The notes below the pieces were generated by a model. That model was not told where the DNA came from. It saw only the letters and a program-made list of their open reading frames with translations, and searched no databases. Below, one piece after another: positions 36,842-46,197 of a stretch of 64,000 bases of DNA. A program made the position numbers and the translations under genes. This stretch comes from Nocardioides aromaticivorans (lineage in GTDB: Bacteria; Actinomycetota; Actinomycetes; Propionibacteriales; Nocardioidaceae): positions 5,005,212-5,069,211 of the forward strand of contig NZ_JACBZM010000001.1 in NCBI RefSeq assembly GCF_013408525.1, written 5' to 3'. Each line of letters starts with the position of its first letter. Within the stretch, counting starts at the first letter, position 1.

Positions 36842-38338
36842 GTGACGACCTTCGCACTGCGCACCGCCAGCCCCGCCAAGACCAAGGCGGAGGCGGTCGT
36901 GGTCGGCGTGCGGCCCGACGGCACCCTGGCCGCAGGCGCCGAGGACGTGGCGGCGGCGTACGGCCGCAAGCTCGGGGGCCTGCTCGCCACCGTCGGCGCG
37001 AAGGGTCGTCCGGGCGAGGTCGCGAAGGTCCCGACCGGCGGCACGATCGCCTCTCCCCTGCTGGTCCTCGTCGGCCTCGGCGACGACGTCGACGCCGCAG
37101 CGGTACGACGGGCGGCCGGCAACGCCGCGCGCGCGGTGACGAACGCGGCGTCGGTCGCCCTGGCCCTGCCCGCCGACAGCCCCGAGCTGGTGCGGGCGGT
37201 CGTGGAGGGCTACCGGCTGGGCGGCTACGCCTTCACGTCGTACAAGAGCAAGCCGGGGACGCCGACCACGCCGGCCGAGATCGTCGTGCTGACGCCGTCG
37301 GCCAGGAAGGCCGAGATCGCGGCCGCCGTCGAGCCGGCCCAGGTGGTCACCGACGCGGTCGTCGCGACCCGCGACTGGGTCAACACCCCGCCCGCCGACC
37401 TGACCCCGCCGCTGTTCGCCGACGCGATCGTGGCCGCGGTCGAGGCCGCCAACAAGGACCTTCCCGCCGGGTCGCGGATCAAGGCCGAGGTCCTCGACGA
37501 GGCCCGCCTGGCCGAGCTCGGCTGCGGCGGCATCCTCGCCGTCGGCGCCGGGTCGGCGGCTCCCCCGCGCCTGGTCGAGCTCAGCTACGCCCCCAAGGAC
37601 GCGGTCGCCCACGTCGCCCTCGTCGGCAAGGGCATCACCTTCGACTCCGGTGGCCTCTGGATCAAGCCCGCCGCCAGCATGACCACGATGAAGGAGGACA
37701 TGGCCGGCGCCGCCGCCGTCGTCCAGGCCACCATCGCGGCCGCCCGGCTCGGCCTTCCCGTCCGCCTCTCCGTGTACGCCGCCCTCGCCGAGAACATGGT
37801 GGGCGACGCCTCCATGCGCCCGGGCGACGTGCTGACGACGTACGACGGCACCACCGTCGAGGTCAGCAACACCGACGCCGAGGGCCGGCTGGTGCTGGCC
37901 GACGCGTTCGGCCGCGCGGTCGAGGCGGAGCCCGACGTGCTGGTCGACATCGCGACCCTGACCGGGCACATGGTGCTCGCGCTCGGCGACCGGATCGCCG
38001 GTGTGCTCGGCGACGAGGCCGTGGTCGACGAGGTGCTCGCGGCGGCTGCCGCGGCCGGCGAGGACGCCTGGCCGATGCCGATCCCGGACTACTACGACTC
38101 CCGGATCCGCAGCAGCACGGTCGCCGACCTCGCGCAGTACGACGGCATCCGGTGGGGCGGCGGCATCTTCGCCGCGGCCTTCCTCCGGGAGTTCAACGGC
38201 GGGCTGCCGTGGGCGCACCTCGACATCGCGGGGCCGACCTTCAACAAGGGCGGCGGCAACGGCTACCTCGCCCCGGGCGCGACCGGCTACGGGGTCGCGA
38301 CGCTCCTGGAGTTCATCCGAGGTCGCGCCGGTCGCTGA
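36842..38338 (+). CDS. pepA: Leucyl aminopeptidase (M17 family)
   Basis: 498 residues from GTG. The M17 C-terminal catalytic domain has VGKGITFDSGGLWIKP with the metal-binding Lys/Asp, MKEDMAGAAAV, and the signature NTDAEGRLVLADAF. GGGIFAAAFLREF follows. The N-terminal macro-like domain covers the first 170 residues. A manganese/zinc-dependent cytosolic exopeptidase used in peptide recycling. Equivalent to mycobacterial pepB next to gcvT. Confidence 0.96.
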   Translation: MTTFALRTASPAKTKAEAVVVGVRPDGTLAAGAEDVAAAYGRKLGGLLATVGAKGRPGEVAKVPTGGTIASPLLVLVGLGDDVDAAAVRRAAGNAARAVTNAASVALALPADSPELVRAVVEGYRLGGYAFTSYKSKPGTPTTPAEIVVLTPSARKAEIAAAVEPAQVVTDAVVATRDWVNTPPADLTPPLFADAIVAAVEAANKDLPAGSRIKAEVLDEARLAELGCGGILAVGAGSAAPPRLVELSYAPKDAVAHVALVGKGITFDSGGLWIKPAASMTTMKEDMAGAAAVVQATIAAARLGLPVRLSVYAALAENMVGDASMRPGDVLTTYDGTTVEVSNTDAEGRLVLADAFGRAVEAEPDVLVDIATLTGHMVLALGDRIAGVLGDEAVVDEVLAAAAAAGEDAWPMPIPDYYDSRIRSSTVADLAQYDGIRWGGGIFAAAFLREFNGGLPWAHLDIAGPTFNKGGGNGYLAPGATGYGVATLLEFIRGRAGR

Positions 38339-38476
38339 CGCCGTCGCGAGCGGCGTGAGGCGCGTGCGCTCGCAAGGCGCGGGCGCGAAGGCATGCTGGA
38401 CGCACGTCGAGCGTCTGCAACGACGCGAGCGTGCGCGCGTCGCGACGCGCAGCAGGCGCCAGCGACCGGCGGGACC
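38339..38476. other. Convergent intergenic region with GC palindromes
   Basis: 138 bp of very GC-rich sequence between pepA and the minus-strand gene at 38477. It holds a perfect 16-bp palindrome GCGCGTCGCGACGCGC (38435-38450) and several GCGTGCGC-type repeats. No gene is seen. It could end transcripts from both sides. Confidence 0.4.
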
Positions 38477-38860
38477 TCACTGGTCGCGCCGCAGCTGCTC
38501 CTTCTGCGCCTGCCTGACCCGGGAGTTGTAGTCGCGCATCCGCTGCGGGACGCCGACCACCGCCGCGTCGTACGACGGGACCTGGTGGCGGTTGCAGAAG
38601 TCGTGGGCCCACTTCACCGAGGGCACCCGTCGGCGGGTCCACTCGCCATCGTGGGCGACGAGCAGCAGGGTGACCTCGCTGACCGCGGTGCGCGGCTCGA
38701 CGAAGCCCTCGACGCCGCGACGCTCCTGCACCCACGTGCGCAGGTGCTCCTCGTCGCCACGGCCGGCTGCGCGCACGCGTGTGGAACCGGTGCGTGCGTC
38801 CCCCGTGGGGTTACTCATCCGTAGCCTTGATCCGCCACGGAAGCGGTCGAACAAACCCAT
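38477..38860 (-). CDS. Hypothetical protein, 127 residues
   Basis: Starts [16 protein letters not shown] basic N-terminal part precedes a compact domain with [40 protein letters not shown] and [20 protein letters not shown]. The charged C-terminal helix ends in [11 protein letters not shown]. No signal peptide or membrane helix. Family not recognised; the ordered secondary structure and clean codon use argue that it is real. Divergent from sucB with a 70-bp shared upstream region, so the two could be co-regulated. Confidence 0.7.
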   Translation of the reverse strand: MGLFDRFRGGSRLRMSNPTGDARTGSTRVRAAGRGDEEHLRTWVQERRGVEGFVEPRTAVSEVTLLLVAHDGEWTRRRVPSVKWAHDFCNRHQVPSYDAAVVGVPQRMRDYNSRVRQAQKEQLRRDQ

Positions 38861-38930
38861 GCCACAAGTGTGCCCGAACCGCGGGTGGCCCGTTGCCAGT
38901 TGCAACACCCGGGGTGCAAGGATGGCTCCC

Positions 38931-40751
38931 ATGGCGACCGAAGTCACTCTCCCCGCGCTCGGTGAGTCCGTCACCGAAGGCACCGTCACCCGCTGGCTCA
39001 AGCAAGTCGGCGACCAGATCGCGATCGACGAGCCGCTGCTCGAGGTCAGCACCGACAAGGTCGACACGGAGATCCCGTCGCCCGTTGCCGGCACGCTGAT
39101 CGAGATCCGGGCCAACGAGGACGACACGGTCGAGATCGGTGCCGTGCTGGCGGTCGTCGGCGAGGCGGGCGAGTCCACCGGCGCCGCGCCGGCCGCCGCT
39201 GCCGAGGAGGCTCCGGCCCCCGCCGCCGAGGAGGCGCCCGCCCCCGCCCCGGCCGAGGAGGCGCCCGCCACCCCCGCCGCCCCCGAGGAGCCGTCGGCCC
39301 CCGAGGCCCCGGCCGCACCCGCCGCCGGTGGCGCCGCCAGCGGTACGGCGGTCACGCTGCCCGCGCTCGGGGAGTCGGTCACCGAGGGCACGGTCACCCG
39401 CTGGCTCAAGCAGGTCGGTGACGCCGTCGCCGTCGACGAGCCGCTGCTCGAGGTGAGCACCGACAAGGTCGACACCGAGATCCCGTCGCCGGTCGCCGGC
39501 ACGCTGCTGGAGATCAAGGCCGCCGAGGACGAGACCGTCGAGATCGGCGCCGAGCTCGCGATCATCGGCTCCGGCTCCCCGGCTGCCGCGCCGGCCGCTC
39601 CCGCCGCCCCGGCCGCCCCGGAGCCCGAGCCGGCTCCGGCCGCCGCTGCTCCCGAGCCCACCCCGGCCCCCGAGCCGACCCCGGCGCCCGCGCCGACCGC
39701 GGTCGACAACGCCCCGGCACCGGCTGCCCCGGCACCGGCCGCGCCGGCTGCTCCGGCCGCCCCCGCGCCGACCCCGTCGCCCGCCGTGGCCCAGGCCGCG
39801 GCCGCGTCGGTCGCCGAGGACGGCCCCGGCTACGTCACCCCGCTGGTCCGCAAGCTCGCCGCCCAGCACGGCGTCGACCTGGGCCAGGTCAAGGGCTCCG
39901 GCGTCGGCGGCCGCATCCGCAAGCAGGACGTCCTCGACGCGGCGGCCGCCGCCAAGTCGGCCGCCCCGGCCGCCGCCGCACCGGCTGCTGCTGCGCCCGC
40001 CGCTCCCGCCGCGGCTGCGCCGAGCGCCTCGCCGTCGCCGCTGCGCGGCCAGACGGTCAAGATCTCGCGACTGCGCAAGATCATCGCCGAGCGGATGACC
40101 GAGTCGCTGCACATCTCGGCCCAGCTCACCCAGGTGGTCGAGGTCGACGTCACCAACATCGCCCGCCTGCGCGAGTCGGTGAAGGACGCCTTCCTGGCGC
40201 GCGAGGGCGTCAAGCTGTCGTACCTGCCGTTCTTCACCAAGGCGGCGATCGACACCCTCAAGCAGCACCCGGTGCTCAACGCCACCCTCGACCTCGAGGC
40301 CGGCGAGATCACCTACAACGACCGCGAGAACGTCGCCTTCGCCGTCGACACCGAGAAGGGCCTGCTCACGCCGGTCGTCAAGGACGCCGGCGACCTGTCG
40401 ATCTCCGGCATCGCCAAGAAGATCGCCGACGTCGCCGAGCGGACCCGGACCAACAAGATCGGTCCCGACGAGCTCTCCGGCGGCACCTTCACGATCACCA
40501 ACCTGGGCAGCTTCGGCGCCCTGTGGGACACCCCGATCATCAACCAGCCGCAGGTCGCCATCCTCGGCCCCGGTGCCGTGGTCAAGCGTCCCGTGGTGAT
40601 CGACGACGAGGACCTCGGCGAGACCATCGCCGTGCGCCACATGGTCTACCTCGCGCTGACCTACGACCACCGCGTGGTCGACGGCGCCGACGCCGGCCGC
40701 TTCCTGCGTGACCTGAAGAAGCGCCTGGAGTCCGGCCAGTTCGAGGTCTGA
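38931..40751 (+). CDS. sucB: 2-oxoglutarate dehydrogenase E2 (dihydrolipoamide acyltransferase) with two lipoyl domains
   Basis: 606 residues from ATG 38931 (ATG 38922 is possible). Two near-identical lipoyl domains carry the lipoyl lysines K43 and K179 in [14 protein letters not shown]. They are joined by long Ala/Pro linkers. Then come the E3-binding domain ([20 protein letters not shown]) and a catalytic domain ending with the active-site [14 protein letters not shown]. It transfers succinyl (or acetyl) groups to CoA in the 2-oxo-acid dehydrogenase complex. Downstream lipB and lipA supply its cofactor. Equivalent to M. tuberculosis dlaT (Rv2215). E1 and E3 are not in the window. Confidence 0.95.
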   Translation: MATEVTLPALGESVTEGTVTRWLKQVGDQIAIDEPLLEVSTDKVDTEIPSPVAGTLIEIRANEDDTVEIGAVLAVVGEAGESTGAAPAAAAEEAPAPAAEEAPAPAPAEEAPATPAAPEEPSAPEAPAAPAAGGAASGTAVTLPALGESVTEGTVTRWLKQVGDAVAVDEPLLEVSTDKVDTEIPSPVAGTLLEIKAAEDETVEIGAELAIIGSGSPAAAPAAPAAPAAPEPEPAPAAAAPEPTPAPEPTPAPAPTAVDNAPAPAAPAPAAPAAPAAPAPTPSPAVAQAAAASVAEDGPGYVTPLVRKLAAQHGVDLGQVKGSGVGGRIRKQDVLDAAAAAKSAAPAAAAPAAAAPAAPAAAAPSASPSPLRGQTVKISRLRKIIAERMTESLHISAQLTQVVEVDVTNIARLRESVKDAFLAREGVKLSYLPFFTKAAIDTLKQHPVLNATLDLEAGEITYNDRENVAFAVDTEKGLLTPVVKDAGDLSISGIAKKIADVAERTRTNKIGPDELSGGTFTITNLGSFGALWDTPIINQPQVAILGPGAVVKRPVVIDDEDLGETIAVRHMVYLALTYDHRVVDGADAGRFLRDLKKRLESGQFEV

Positions 40752-40765
40752 TCCCCGTACGACGC

Positions 40766-40800
40766 ACGAAGGCCCCTGCCGCTCCGGCAGGGGCCTTCGT
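40766..40800. terminator. Strong hairpin terminator after sucB
   Basis: A perfect 16-bp stem (ACGAAGGCCCCTGCCG at 40766-40781 with its complement at 40785-40800) and a CTC loop. It lies between the convergent sucB and lipoprotein genes, so it can work in both directions. Confidence 0.85.
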
Positions 40801-40814
40801 CGTACGACGGACGC

Positions 40815-41768
40815 TCAGCGGGTCGTGAGCCGCGACGTCGTCCGGTACGACGTCTCCACCCGCTGGCCGCCGACCTCGACGACGGTGCTGCCACGGCCGC
40901 TGCCCTGCGAGGTGAGCGGCGAGACCAGCCCGGTGCGCCCGACCAGGGTCCCTCGCGCCGTGCCGGAGCCCTCGAGCACCTTGCCGCCGACCGTGTCGCC
41001 CGGCGTGGTGGTCGACCTGCCGGTCATCGCGAGCTCGTAGCCGTCGTCGCTCAACGCGGTGAGGCGGTAGGTCGACACCATCGACTGCTCGACGCCGCCG
41101 ACCGTGAAGGTCGTGGTGGCCCTCCAACGCGCACCCACGCCGACCTCCTCGTCGGGGAAGGCGGCGAGGCTGGCGTAGCCGAGCGACGAGATGTTGTCGA
41201 GGAGCCGCGAGACGAGGTCGGGCGCGTCCGGCGAGACCTCGACCTCGCTGGCCAGCACGGTCCCGTTCGGGGCGTAGGAGACCGTGGCCGTCGTGCCGTC
41301 GAGGAGCTCGACCGAGGCCTGCGCCTGCGCGACCGCGTCGGCCGGCAGGTCGCCCGGCTCGACGGTGGGCTTGCCGTAGACGACCTCGGCCTCGATGGCG
41401 GTGTCGCTCACGGCCGACACGGTCGTCGTGAAGGGCACCGTCATCGGCAGCGTGAGCTCCTGCCCGGCGGTGGTGGTCGTCGCCGTCATCTCGATCGTGG
41501 TGGTCTCGGTGTGCCCCTCCTCGACCTGCAGCAGCACGACCCGCCGCGGTGCGCTCCCCTCGTCGAGGAGCTCGACGTCACCGGTCAGGGGCAGGTCGGC
41601 GTCGGGTGCCACGTCCGCGGTCGGGTCGGAGGCCGTGGAGCTGCCGCCGACCGGCCGCGAGCCCTGCTTCGGCTCGCCGCCGTCGTCGGAGCCGCACCCG
41701 GCGAGGGCGAGCACGGCGACGGTCGCCAGGACAGCCGTACGACGGGATCGGCAAGGGGCGTGGCGCAT
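40815..41768 (-). CDS. Putative lipoprotein, 317 residues
   Basis: ATG 41768 has the SD GGAGGGA. A lipoprotein signal (AVLATVAVLALAGC) gives a mature protein starting at Cys after LALAG. The mature part is Thr/Val-rich with many beta-strand segments (TTTIEMTATTTTAGQELTLP, RWRATTTFTVGGVEQSMVST). This resembles actinobacterial lipoproteins of the DUF6263 kind, but that assignment is uncertain. It would be anchored to the outer face of the cell membrane. No operon partner; it ends at the sucB terminator. Confidence 0.75.
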   Translation of the reverse strand: MRHAPCRSRRTAVLATVAVLALAGCGSDDGGEPKQGSRPVGGSSTASDPTADVAPDADLPLTGDVELLDEGSAPRRVVLLQVEEGHTETTTIEMTATTTTAGQELTLPMTVPFTTTVSAVSDTAIEAEVVYGKPTVEPGDLPADAVAQAQASVELLDGTTATVSYAPNGTVLASEVEVSPDAPDLVSRLLDNISSLGYASLAAFPDEEVGVGARWRATTTFTVGGVEQSMVSTYRLTALSDDGYELAMTGRSTTTPGDTVGGKVLEGSGTARGTLVGRTGLVSPLTSQGSGRGSTVVEVGGQRVETSYRTTSRLTTR

Positions 41769-41836
41769 GGATCTCCCTCCAGGGCTTGTGCGTGGCACAG
41801 GCTGCCACGTCATCGCCCGGGTGGCAGGCTTTCGAC

Positions 41837-42745
41837 GTGACCTCCTCCCCTCGCCTGTCCGTCGTCGTCGCCGGCTCGTCCGGCTTCCTGGGTCGCCACC
41901 TCGTGACCGAGCTGCGCGAGCGCGGCCACACCGTCACGCCGCTCGTGCGCCGCCCGGCGCGCTCCGGGGAGTCGCCCTGGGACCCGCAGGGCGGGAAGGT
42001 CGACACCGCCGTCGTGCAGGGAGCCGACGTCGTGGTCAACCTCGCCGGTGCACCCCTGGTCGGCAACCCGCACTCGAAGAAGTGGGAGCGCGACGTCCTC
42101 GCCAGCCGGGTGACGACCACCCGCCTCCTCGCCGAGACGATCGCGGCCGCGCCGACGCCGCCGGCGCTGGTCAACGCCTCCGGCGTCAGCTGGTACGGCG
42201 ACCACGGCTCCGCCGCGCTCACCGAGTCCTCCGACAGCCGTGGCCACGCCTTCCTCACCCGGGTGGCCCGCGAGTGGGAGGGCGCGACACAGCCCGCCGT
42301 CGACGCCGGCGCCCGCGTCGTCAGGCTGCGGACGGCGCCCGTGCAGGACCGGGCCAGCCAGCCGCTGAAGTCGCAGAGCCTGCAGTTCAAGGCGGGCCTG
42401 GGCGGGCGGATCGGCAGCGGCGAGCAGTTCTACCCGGTGATCTCGCTGCGCGACTGGGTCGCGGCCGCCGCCTTCCTCGTCGAGCACCCGACCGCCTCCG
42501 GGCCCGCCAACCTGTGCGCGCCGACGACCGCGACCAACAAGGAGTTCACGGCGACCCTCGGCCGACTGGTCCGGCGACCGGCCTTCTTCGCGGTGCCCTC
42601 CCCCGTCATCCGCGTCGCGGCGGGCCCGATGGCGCCCGAACTGCTCGGCTCCCTCAACCTGCGACCGCAGGCGCTGCTCGACCTGGGCCACACCTTCGCC
42701 GACCCCGACGTCGAGGCGGTGCTCAGAACCGGCCTCTCGGGCTGA
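41837..42745 (+). CDS. TIGR01777-family NAD(P)-dependent epimerase/reductase-like protein
   Basis: 302 residues from GTG. Rossmann start SVVVAGSSGFLGRHLVTEL, NLAGAPLVGN, SGVSWYGDHG (the YfcH/TIGR01777 signature), VVRLRTAPV and a C-terminal LLGSLNLRPQALLDLGHTF region. An extended SDR; the biochemical role of the family is unknown. It matches Rv2216, which lies between dlaT and lipB in mycobacteria, so a link to lipoylation or the E2 complex is possible. Its 3' end overlaps the next convergent gene by 23 bp. Confidence 0.85.
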   Translation: MTSSPRLSVVVAGSSGFLGRHLVTELRERGHTVTPLVRRPARSGESPWDPQGGKVDTAVVQGADVVVNLAGAPLVGNPHSKKWERDVLASRVTTTRLLAETIAAAPTPPALVNASGVSWYGDHGSAALTESSDSRGHAFLTRVAREWEGATQPAVDAGARVVRLRTAPVQDRASQPLKSQSLQFKAGLGGRIGSGEQFYPVISLRDWVAAAAFLVEHPTASGPANLCAPTTATNKEFTATLGRLVRRPAFFAVPSPVIRVAAGPMAPELLGSLNLRPQALLDLGHTFADPDVEAVLRTGLSG

Positions 42746-43319
42746 GGTCGGCGGCGCCGGCCTCCACCTCGAGGGCCGACGCCAGCCGCCAGTCGGCGCC
42801 GGTCCTCCGGAACTCCAGCCGCCGCCGGGTCGCCCCGTCCCGCGGCAGGTCGGTACGCCGCCCGTCGGGGCCGACCGCGACGGCACCCACGAGCCGGTCG
42901 GTGACCACCAGCACCAGCCGCCGGGAGGTGCGCAGGCGCAGCTCGACGGCCAGCACCTGCATGGCCATCCCCTCCACCCGCAGCCCACGGGCGGTCCACC
43001 GGCGCAGCATCGCCACGTCGGCCCGGCCGGCCGCCGATCCGTGGGCGTACAGGTCGCGCAGCGCGGCCGGATCTCCCGCCTCCCATGCCGCCGAACGCGC
43101 CCGGTCCCAGTCGCGGAGGACGGCCAGCGACCCCACGGCATCGACCACGCCGATGTCGCGGGCGGCGGGCGCGACGGCCGTCGTGGGGGCGGCCTTCGTC
43201 GTACGGGATGGAGGGTGGTGGACGACGGCGACCACCACCACGGCGAGGGCCAGCAGCAGCACGACCGCGGCACCGACGAGGACCGCGGCGGGGGCCGAGC
43301 GTGGGGCGGGGATCCGCAT
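42723..43319 (-). CDS. Membrane-anchored hypothetical protein, 198 residues
   Basis: One N-terminal membrane helix ([23 protein letters not shown]), then an extracytoplasmic domain with [22 protein letters not shown] and [20 protein letters not shown]. This arrangement resembles NTF2-like fold proteins of actinobacteria, without a recognised family. The final residues (DLSPRGRF) are encoded opposite the end of the TIGR01777 gene. Confidence 0.65.
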   Translation of the reverse strand: MRIPAPRSAPAAVLVGAAVVLLLALAVVVVAVVHHPPSRTTKAAPTTAVAPAARDIGVVDAVGSLAVLRDWDRARSAAWEAGDPAALRDLYAHGSAAGRADVAMLRRWTARGLRVEGMAMQVLAVELRLRTSRRLVLVVTDRLVGAVAVGPDGRRTDLPRDGATRRRLEFRRTGADWRLASALEVEAGAADLSPRGRF

Positions 43320-43377
43320 GCCCCGATCCTGCGCCTTCGCGGCGCGACGTGGGTCCGGTCATCCACAGCCCCGGGAG

Positions 43378-43383
43378 TACGCT
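43378..43383 (+). promoter_or_regulatory. -10 box TACGCT of lipB
   Basis: TACGCT ends 7 nt before the lipB GTG start; no SD is present, so a leaderless mRNA is predicted. Confidence 0.5.
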
Positions 43384-43390
43384 GGCGATC

Positions 43391-44155
43391 GTGACGCTGG
43401 ACTTCCGGGAGGCCGGGCTCGGCCCCGACGCGATCGAGTACATGGCGGCCTGGGAGCTGCAGCGCGAGGTGCACCAGCAGGTCGTCGACGGCGCCCTGCC
43501 CGACACCGTGCTGCTGCTCGAGCACCCGCCGGTCTTCACCGCCGGCAAGCGCACGAAGCCCGCGGACCGGCCGGCCGACCCGGGCGGCGCGCCCGTCATC
43601 GACGTCGACCGCGGCGGTCAGATCACCTTCCACGGCCCTGGCCAGCTGGTCGGCTACCCGATCGTCCGGCTGCCCGACCACGTCAAGGTCGTCGACTACG
43701 TCCGCCGCGTCGAGGAGGCGCTGATCGCGGTCTGCGCCGACTTCGGCGTCACCACCGCCCGCGTGCCCGGGCGCAGCGGCGTGTGGTTGAAGGCCGACGA
43801 GCGCGGCCCCGAGCGCAAGATCGCGGCGATCGGCATCCGGGTCAGCAAGGGCGTCACGATGCACGGCTTCTCGCTCAACTGCGACGTCGACATGGGCTGG
43901 TACGACCGCTTCGTCCCGTGCGGCATCTCCGACGCCGGGGTCACCTCGCTGACCCGCGAGCTCGGCCGCGACGTCCCGGTCACCGAGGTGCTCGAGTCGG
44001 TCCGGCGCCACCTCGCCGACTACCTCTCCTGGCGCGCGTACGACGCCACGCCCGACTACGAGCCGCGGCCCGACCCCGCCAAGGTGCCGGCAGCGTCACG
44101 AACGGAGCCCGACGCGCCCGTCGGCGTGGCGGTCCTCACCTACCCCGCTCGCTGA
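43391..44155 (+). CDS. lipB: Lipoyl(octanoyl) transferase
   Basis: 254 residues from [16 protein letters not shown], then the family signature [39 protein letters not shown] with the catalytic Lys, and the catalytic Cys in FVPCGISD. It moves octanoate from acyl carrier protein to lipoyl domains such as those of SucB and GcvH. lipA lies 2 kb downstream; an ABC transporter pair is inserted between them. Confidence 0.96.
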   Translation: MTLDFREAGLGPDAIEYMAAWELQREVHQQVVDGALPDTVLLLEHPPVFTAGKRTKPADRPADPGGAPVIDVDRGGQITFHGPGQLVGYPIVRLPDHVKVVDYVRRVEEALIAVCADFGVTTARVPGRSGVWLKADERGPERKIAAIGIRVSKGVTMHGFSLNCDVDMGWYDRFVPCGISDAGVTSLTRELGRDVPVTEVLESVRRHLADYLSWRAYDATPDYEPRPDPAKVPAASRTEPDAPVGVAVLTYPAR

Positions 44156-44210
44156 CCCCATACTCGGTATTCATCGGCTGTGGGGCCGGTGGGTGCCAGT
44201 GGGAGGCAGG

Positions 44211-45137
44211 ATGAGCGATCTCGTGATCGAGACCAGCGGGCTGCGCAAGGAGTTCCGCTCCGTGCGGCGCGGCGTGCGCGTCGCCGTACAGAACCTCGAC
44301 CTGGCGGTCCCCGCCGGCGGGGGTGTCCACGGCTTCCTCGGGCCCAACGGCTCGGGCAAGACCACGACGATCCGGATGCTGCTCGGGCTGGTCCGCCCGA
44401 CGCGCGGCACGATGCGGCTCTTCGGCGAGCCGGTGCCGCAGCGGCTCCCCCACGTCATCGGCCGGGTCGGCGCGGTCGTCGAGTCGCCGAAGTTCTCCCC
44501 CAACTTCAGCGGCCGGCTCAACCTCGAGCTGCTCGCCGGCTCCATCGGTGCGCCGAAGGCGCGCGTCGACCAGGCGATCGAGACCGTGCAGCTCTCCGGG
44601 CGCGAGAAGGAGAAGTACAAGTCGTACTCCCTCGGCATGAAGCAGCGCATCGCCATCGCCGCCACGCTGCTCAAGGACCCCGCGCTGCTGATCCTCGACG
44701 AGCCGACCAACGGCCTCGACCCGGCCGGCATCCGCGAGATCCGCGAGACCATCCGCGGCCTCGGTGAGGCCGGTGTGACCGTCCTGCTCAGCTCGCACAT
44801 CCTCGCCGAAGTCCAGCAGGTGTGCACCTCGGCCACGATCATCGGCAACGGCCGATTGCTCGCCTCCGGGCGGGTCGACGACCTCCTCGGCACCAGCACG
44901 GTGCACCGGGTGGTCGTCGCGGACCCGGCCCGCGCGGCGGAGGCACTGGCGCGGGCCGAGCTCGCCGCCACGGTCGACGGCGACGCCCTGCGGGTGGACG
45001 CGGCCGACCCGGCGCGGATCACCCAGGTGCTCGGTGAGGCCGGCATCTGGCTGAGCGAGCTGACCCCGCTCCGGCCCGACCTCGAGACGGTGTTCCTCGA
45101 GCTCACCCGCTCCGAGCAGCTGGGCGGTGCCCAGTGA
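44211..45137 (+). CDS. ABC transporter ATP-binding protein (exporter type)
   Basis: 308 residues. Walker A GPNGSGKTT, Q-loop region GRVGAVVESPKF, signature YSLGMKQRIAIA, Walker B LLILDEPTNGLDP and switch His in LLSSHILAEV. The C-terminal extension is typical of DrrA/BcrA-type exporters. ATG 44211 follows GGGAGGCAGG. It overlaps the permease gene (GTGA), and the two form one exporter of unknown substrate. Confidence 0.93.
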   Translation: MSDLVIETSGLRKEFRSVRRGVRVAVQNLDLAVPAGGGVHGFLGPNGSGKTTTIRMLLGLVRPTRGTMRLFGEPVPQRLPHVIGRVGAVVESPKFSPNFSGRLNLELLAGSIGAPKARVDQAIETVQLSGREKEKYKSYSLGMKQRIAIAATLLKDPALLILDEPTNGLDPAGIREIRETIRGLGEAGVTVLLSSHILAEVQQVCTSATIIGNGRLLASGRVDDLLGTSTVHRVVVADPARAAEALARAELAATVDGDALRVDAADPARITQVLGEAGIWLSELTPLRPDLETVFLELTRSEQLGGAQ

Positions 45138-46132
45138 ACGCCTACGTCCGGCTCCTCCTCGTCGAGGTACGCCGTTACCTCCGTCGTCGTGCCGTCCAGC
45201 TGCTGATGGCGGCCTGCGTCGCCGTACCGGCCTTCATCGGCGTGGTGACCATCCTCAACACGCAGCCGCCCTCCGACGCCGACATCGCCCAGCTGGAGCG
45301 CGATGCGGAGATGAGCCGGCAGTCCGAGCTCGACTACTGCACCGAGAACCCCACCGACTGGGGCATCGAGGCCACCGGGGAGGACGCTGCGGCCGCGTGC
45401 GCCGCGCAGATCCCCGACGCCGACGAGTACGCCGACGAGTACGGCTACTACGACACGCTCCGGCTCCGTGACGAGGAGAGCAACTCGGGTGTCGCCGTCG
45501 CCTCGGTCCTCGCCATCCTGCTCCTGCTCGCCGGCACGACCTTCACCGGTCACGACTGGAACAGCGGCTCGGTCAGCAACCAGCTCCTCTTCGAGCCGCG
45601 CCGGACCCGCGTCTGGACGGCGAAGGCCCTGGTCGCGACGGGCGGGGCGCTGCTCGTGGCGGCAGTCGTGATGACGGCGTACTGGGCCGTCCTCGGCCTC
45701 GTCGCCGGCTCCCGCGACACCCTCGCCGACGGCGACCTGCTCCACGCCTTCCAGATGGGCTGGCGGTCGGCCGGTGTCGCCGCCGCCTCCGCGCTCCTCG
45801 GGTTCGTGCTGACGATGCTCTTCCGCAGCACGGTCGCGACGATCGGGATCCTGCTGGGCGCGTCGGTCGCCGGCAGCCTGCTGCTCGCCGCCGTCGGCAT
45901 CAGCGAGCGGTGGAACCCGGCCGTCAACCTGCTCGCGCTGATCGACAACGGGACCACCTACTGGTCCGAGGACGCCTGCTCCGACGAGGGCAGCGAGGTC
46001 GACGGGTACGACGGCTACTACGACTGCGAGGAGGTGGTCACCTTCGGTGACGCCTCGCTCTACCTGGGCTCGTTCCTGCTGGTCGGCGGCGTCGCATCGT
46101 TCGTGTCCTTCGGCCGCCGCGACGTGCCCTAG
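45134..46132 (+). CDS. ABC transporter permease (ABC-2 type)
   Basis: 332 residues from a GTG overlapping the ATPase stop. About six membrane helices. A large extracytoplasmic loop lies between helices 1 and 2 (about 45-110), and another before the last helix. Both are unusually rich in Asp/Glu/Tyr and contain Cys pairs (DYCTENP, DACSDEGSEVDGYDGYYDC), which suggests a folded, disulfide-bearing or cation-binding outer face. FTGHDWNSGSVSNQLLFEPRR is the cytoplasmic coupling region common to this family. Substrate unknown. Confidence 0.85.
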   Translation: MNAYVRLLLVEVRRYLRRRAVQLLMAACVAVPAFIGVVTILNTQPPSDADIAQLERDAEMSRQSELDYCTENPTDWGIEATGEDAAAACAAQIPDADEYADEYGYYDTLRLRDEESNSGVAVASVLAILLLLAGTTFTGHDWNSGSVSNQLLFEPRRTRVWTAKALVATGGALLVAAVVMTAYWAVLGLVAGSRDTLADGDLLHAFQMGWRSAGVAAASALLGFVLTMLFRSTVATIGILLGASVAGSLLLAAVGISERWNPAVNLLALIDNGTTYWSEDACSDEGSEVDGYDGYYDCEEVVTFGDASLYLGSFLLVGGVASFVSFGRRDVP

Positions 46133-46185
46133 CAGCGGCTACTCACCAGTCGGCTCGCGATGCCGGGGGCGCATGGGGCCAGGAG

Positions 46186-46191
46186 TAGGCT
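46186..46191 (+). promoter_or_regulatory. -10 box TAGGCT of lipA
   Basis: TAGGCT ends 6 nt before the lipA GTG start; no SD is visible. lipA therefore has its own leaderless promoter after the inserted ABC genes. Confidence 0.6.
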
Positions 46192-46197
46192 GGCCGG

